Of a DNA stretch of 13,552 nt, positions 13,408 through 13,552 are shown piece by piece. The notes beneath the pieces were generated by a model that was given only the letters and a program-made list of their open reading frames with translations, was not told the DNA's origin and searched no databases. Where the stretch lies: positions 1 through 13,552 of the forward strand of contig JARBTU010000022.1 in assembly GCA_029240015.1 (NCBI GenBank), given 5' to 3'. A program made the position numbers and the translations under genes. This stretch comes from Oscillospiraceae bacterium. GTDB lineage: Bacteria; Bacillota; Clostridia; Oscillospirales; Ruminococcaceae. Each line of letters starts with the position of its first letter. Within the stretch, counting starts at the first letter, position 1.

Positions 13408-13436
13408 ATCATAGCATTTTACAATGAATTTGTAAA
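13408..13436 (-). promoter_or_regulatory. Promoter of the radical SAM gene with an overlapping palindrome
   Basis: On the minus strand, TTTACA (13431-13436), a 17-bp spacer and TATGAT (13408-13413), with an extended -10 TG. Perfect inverted arms TTTACAA (13418-13424) and TTGTAAA (13430-13436) around TGAAT cover the -35 and part of the spacer. This is a position from which a repressor would block RNA polymerase. Confidence 0.6.
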
Positions 13437-13443
13437 GAAATAA

Positions 13444-13483
13444 GAACTGTTTAAAAGATATAAAAAAACCTTTTAAACAGTTC
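13444..13483. repeat. 14-bp inverted repeat upstream of the radical SAM promoter
   Basis: GAACTGTTTAAAAG (13444-13457) and CTTTTAAACAGTTC (13470-13483) are perfect arms around a 12-nt A-rich loop. No clear U tract follows on either strand. It may end a minus-strand gene entering from beyond the window. Bases 13484-13552 otherwise hold nothing I can assign. Confidence 0.55.
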
Positions 13484-13552
13484 CTCGCGTGAAAAATTAT
13501 ATTGTTTGAATGTTATTTTAAATTTTGAAGTCTTTTTACTGCTTCGAACGTA

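Noticed and set aside
13513..13552. A possible 3' end of a minus-strand gene (last residues FEAVKRLQNLK, then TAA)
   Set aside because: Only about 12 codons are visible and the other minus-strand frame is also open. It cannot be told from chance, although the hairpin at 13444-13483 would suit a gene end.
1..13552. CRISPR arrays, insertion sequences, tRNA or rRNA genes
   Set aside because: I saw no regularly spaced repeats, transposase motifs or RNA gene signatures on either strand. The genes look like intact chromosomal operons.

Overview
The window looks like a piece of a low-to-moderate GC, anaerobic, fermentative Firmicute chromosome (Clostridia-like). Reasons: strong AAGGAGG-type ribosome binding sites with occasional GTG and TTG starts, consensus sigma-A promoters in AT-rich gaps, a trimeric NAD-linked [FeFe]-hydrogenase of the electron-bifurcating type, and a PerR-type peroxide regulator. 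I cannot name the species.

Layout. (1) 1-642, plus strand: the C-terminal third of an AMP-forming acyl-CoA synthetase, followed by two hairpin terminators. (2) 785-5787, minus strand: a five-gene hydrogenase operon read from right to left: hydC (NuoE-like), a small stand-alone HATPase, an HndB-like thioredoxin-fold [2Fe-2S] protein, hydB (NuoF-like) and hydA (catalytic [FeFe] subunit). (3) 5788-6046: an AT-rich divergent promoter region with a consensus promoter on each strand and a perfect 14-bp palindrome between them. (4) 6047-9214, plus strand: a five-gene operon encoding a DRTGG-domain protein, an RsbW-like ATPase, a [FeFe]-hydrogenase-like protein with an altered active site (putative sensory type), a second DRTGG-domain protein and a PHP-domain phosphoesterase. 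A bidirectional terminator closes it. (5) 9250-10185, minus strand: perR with a probable self-operator, and a hotdog acyl-CoA thioesterase whose leader contains a terminator-like hairpin. (6) 10409-13377, minus strand: a PAS-PAS-GGDEF-GAF diguanylate cyclase and a short radical SAM/SPASM protein, each apparently transcribed alone.

How the genes work together. HydABC would interconvert H2 with NADH plus reduced ferredoxin. The divergent operon contains no metabolic enzyme other than the degenerate hydrogenase. Its mix of H-cluster-like protein, Ser/Thr-kinase-fold ATPase, DRTGG proteins and PHP phosphoesterase suggests a H2- or redox-sensing circuit acting on the hydrogenase, with the HATPase inside the hyd operon as a possible partner. 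That signalling role is inference from domains and context. The most interesting part of the window is this paired catalytic and putative sensory hydrogenase locus. The right third (10.2-13.5 kb) looks more AT-rich and holds single genes unrelated to the hydrogenase.
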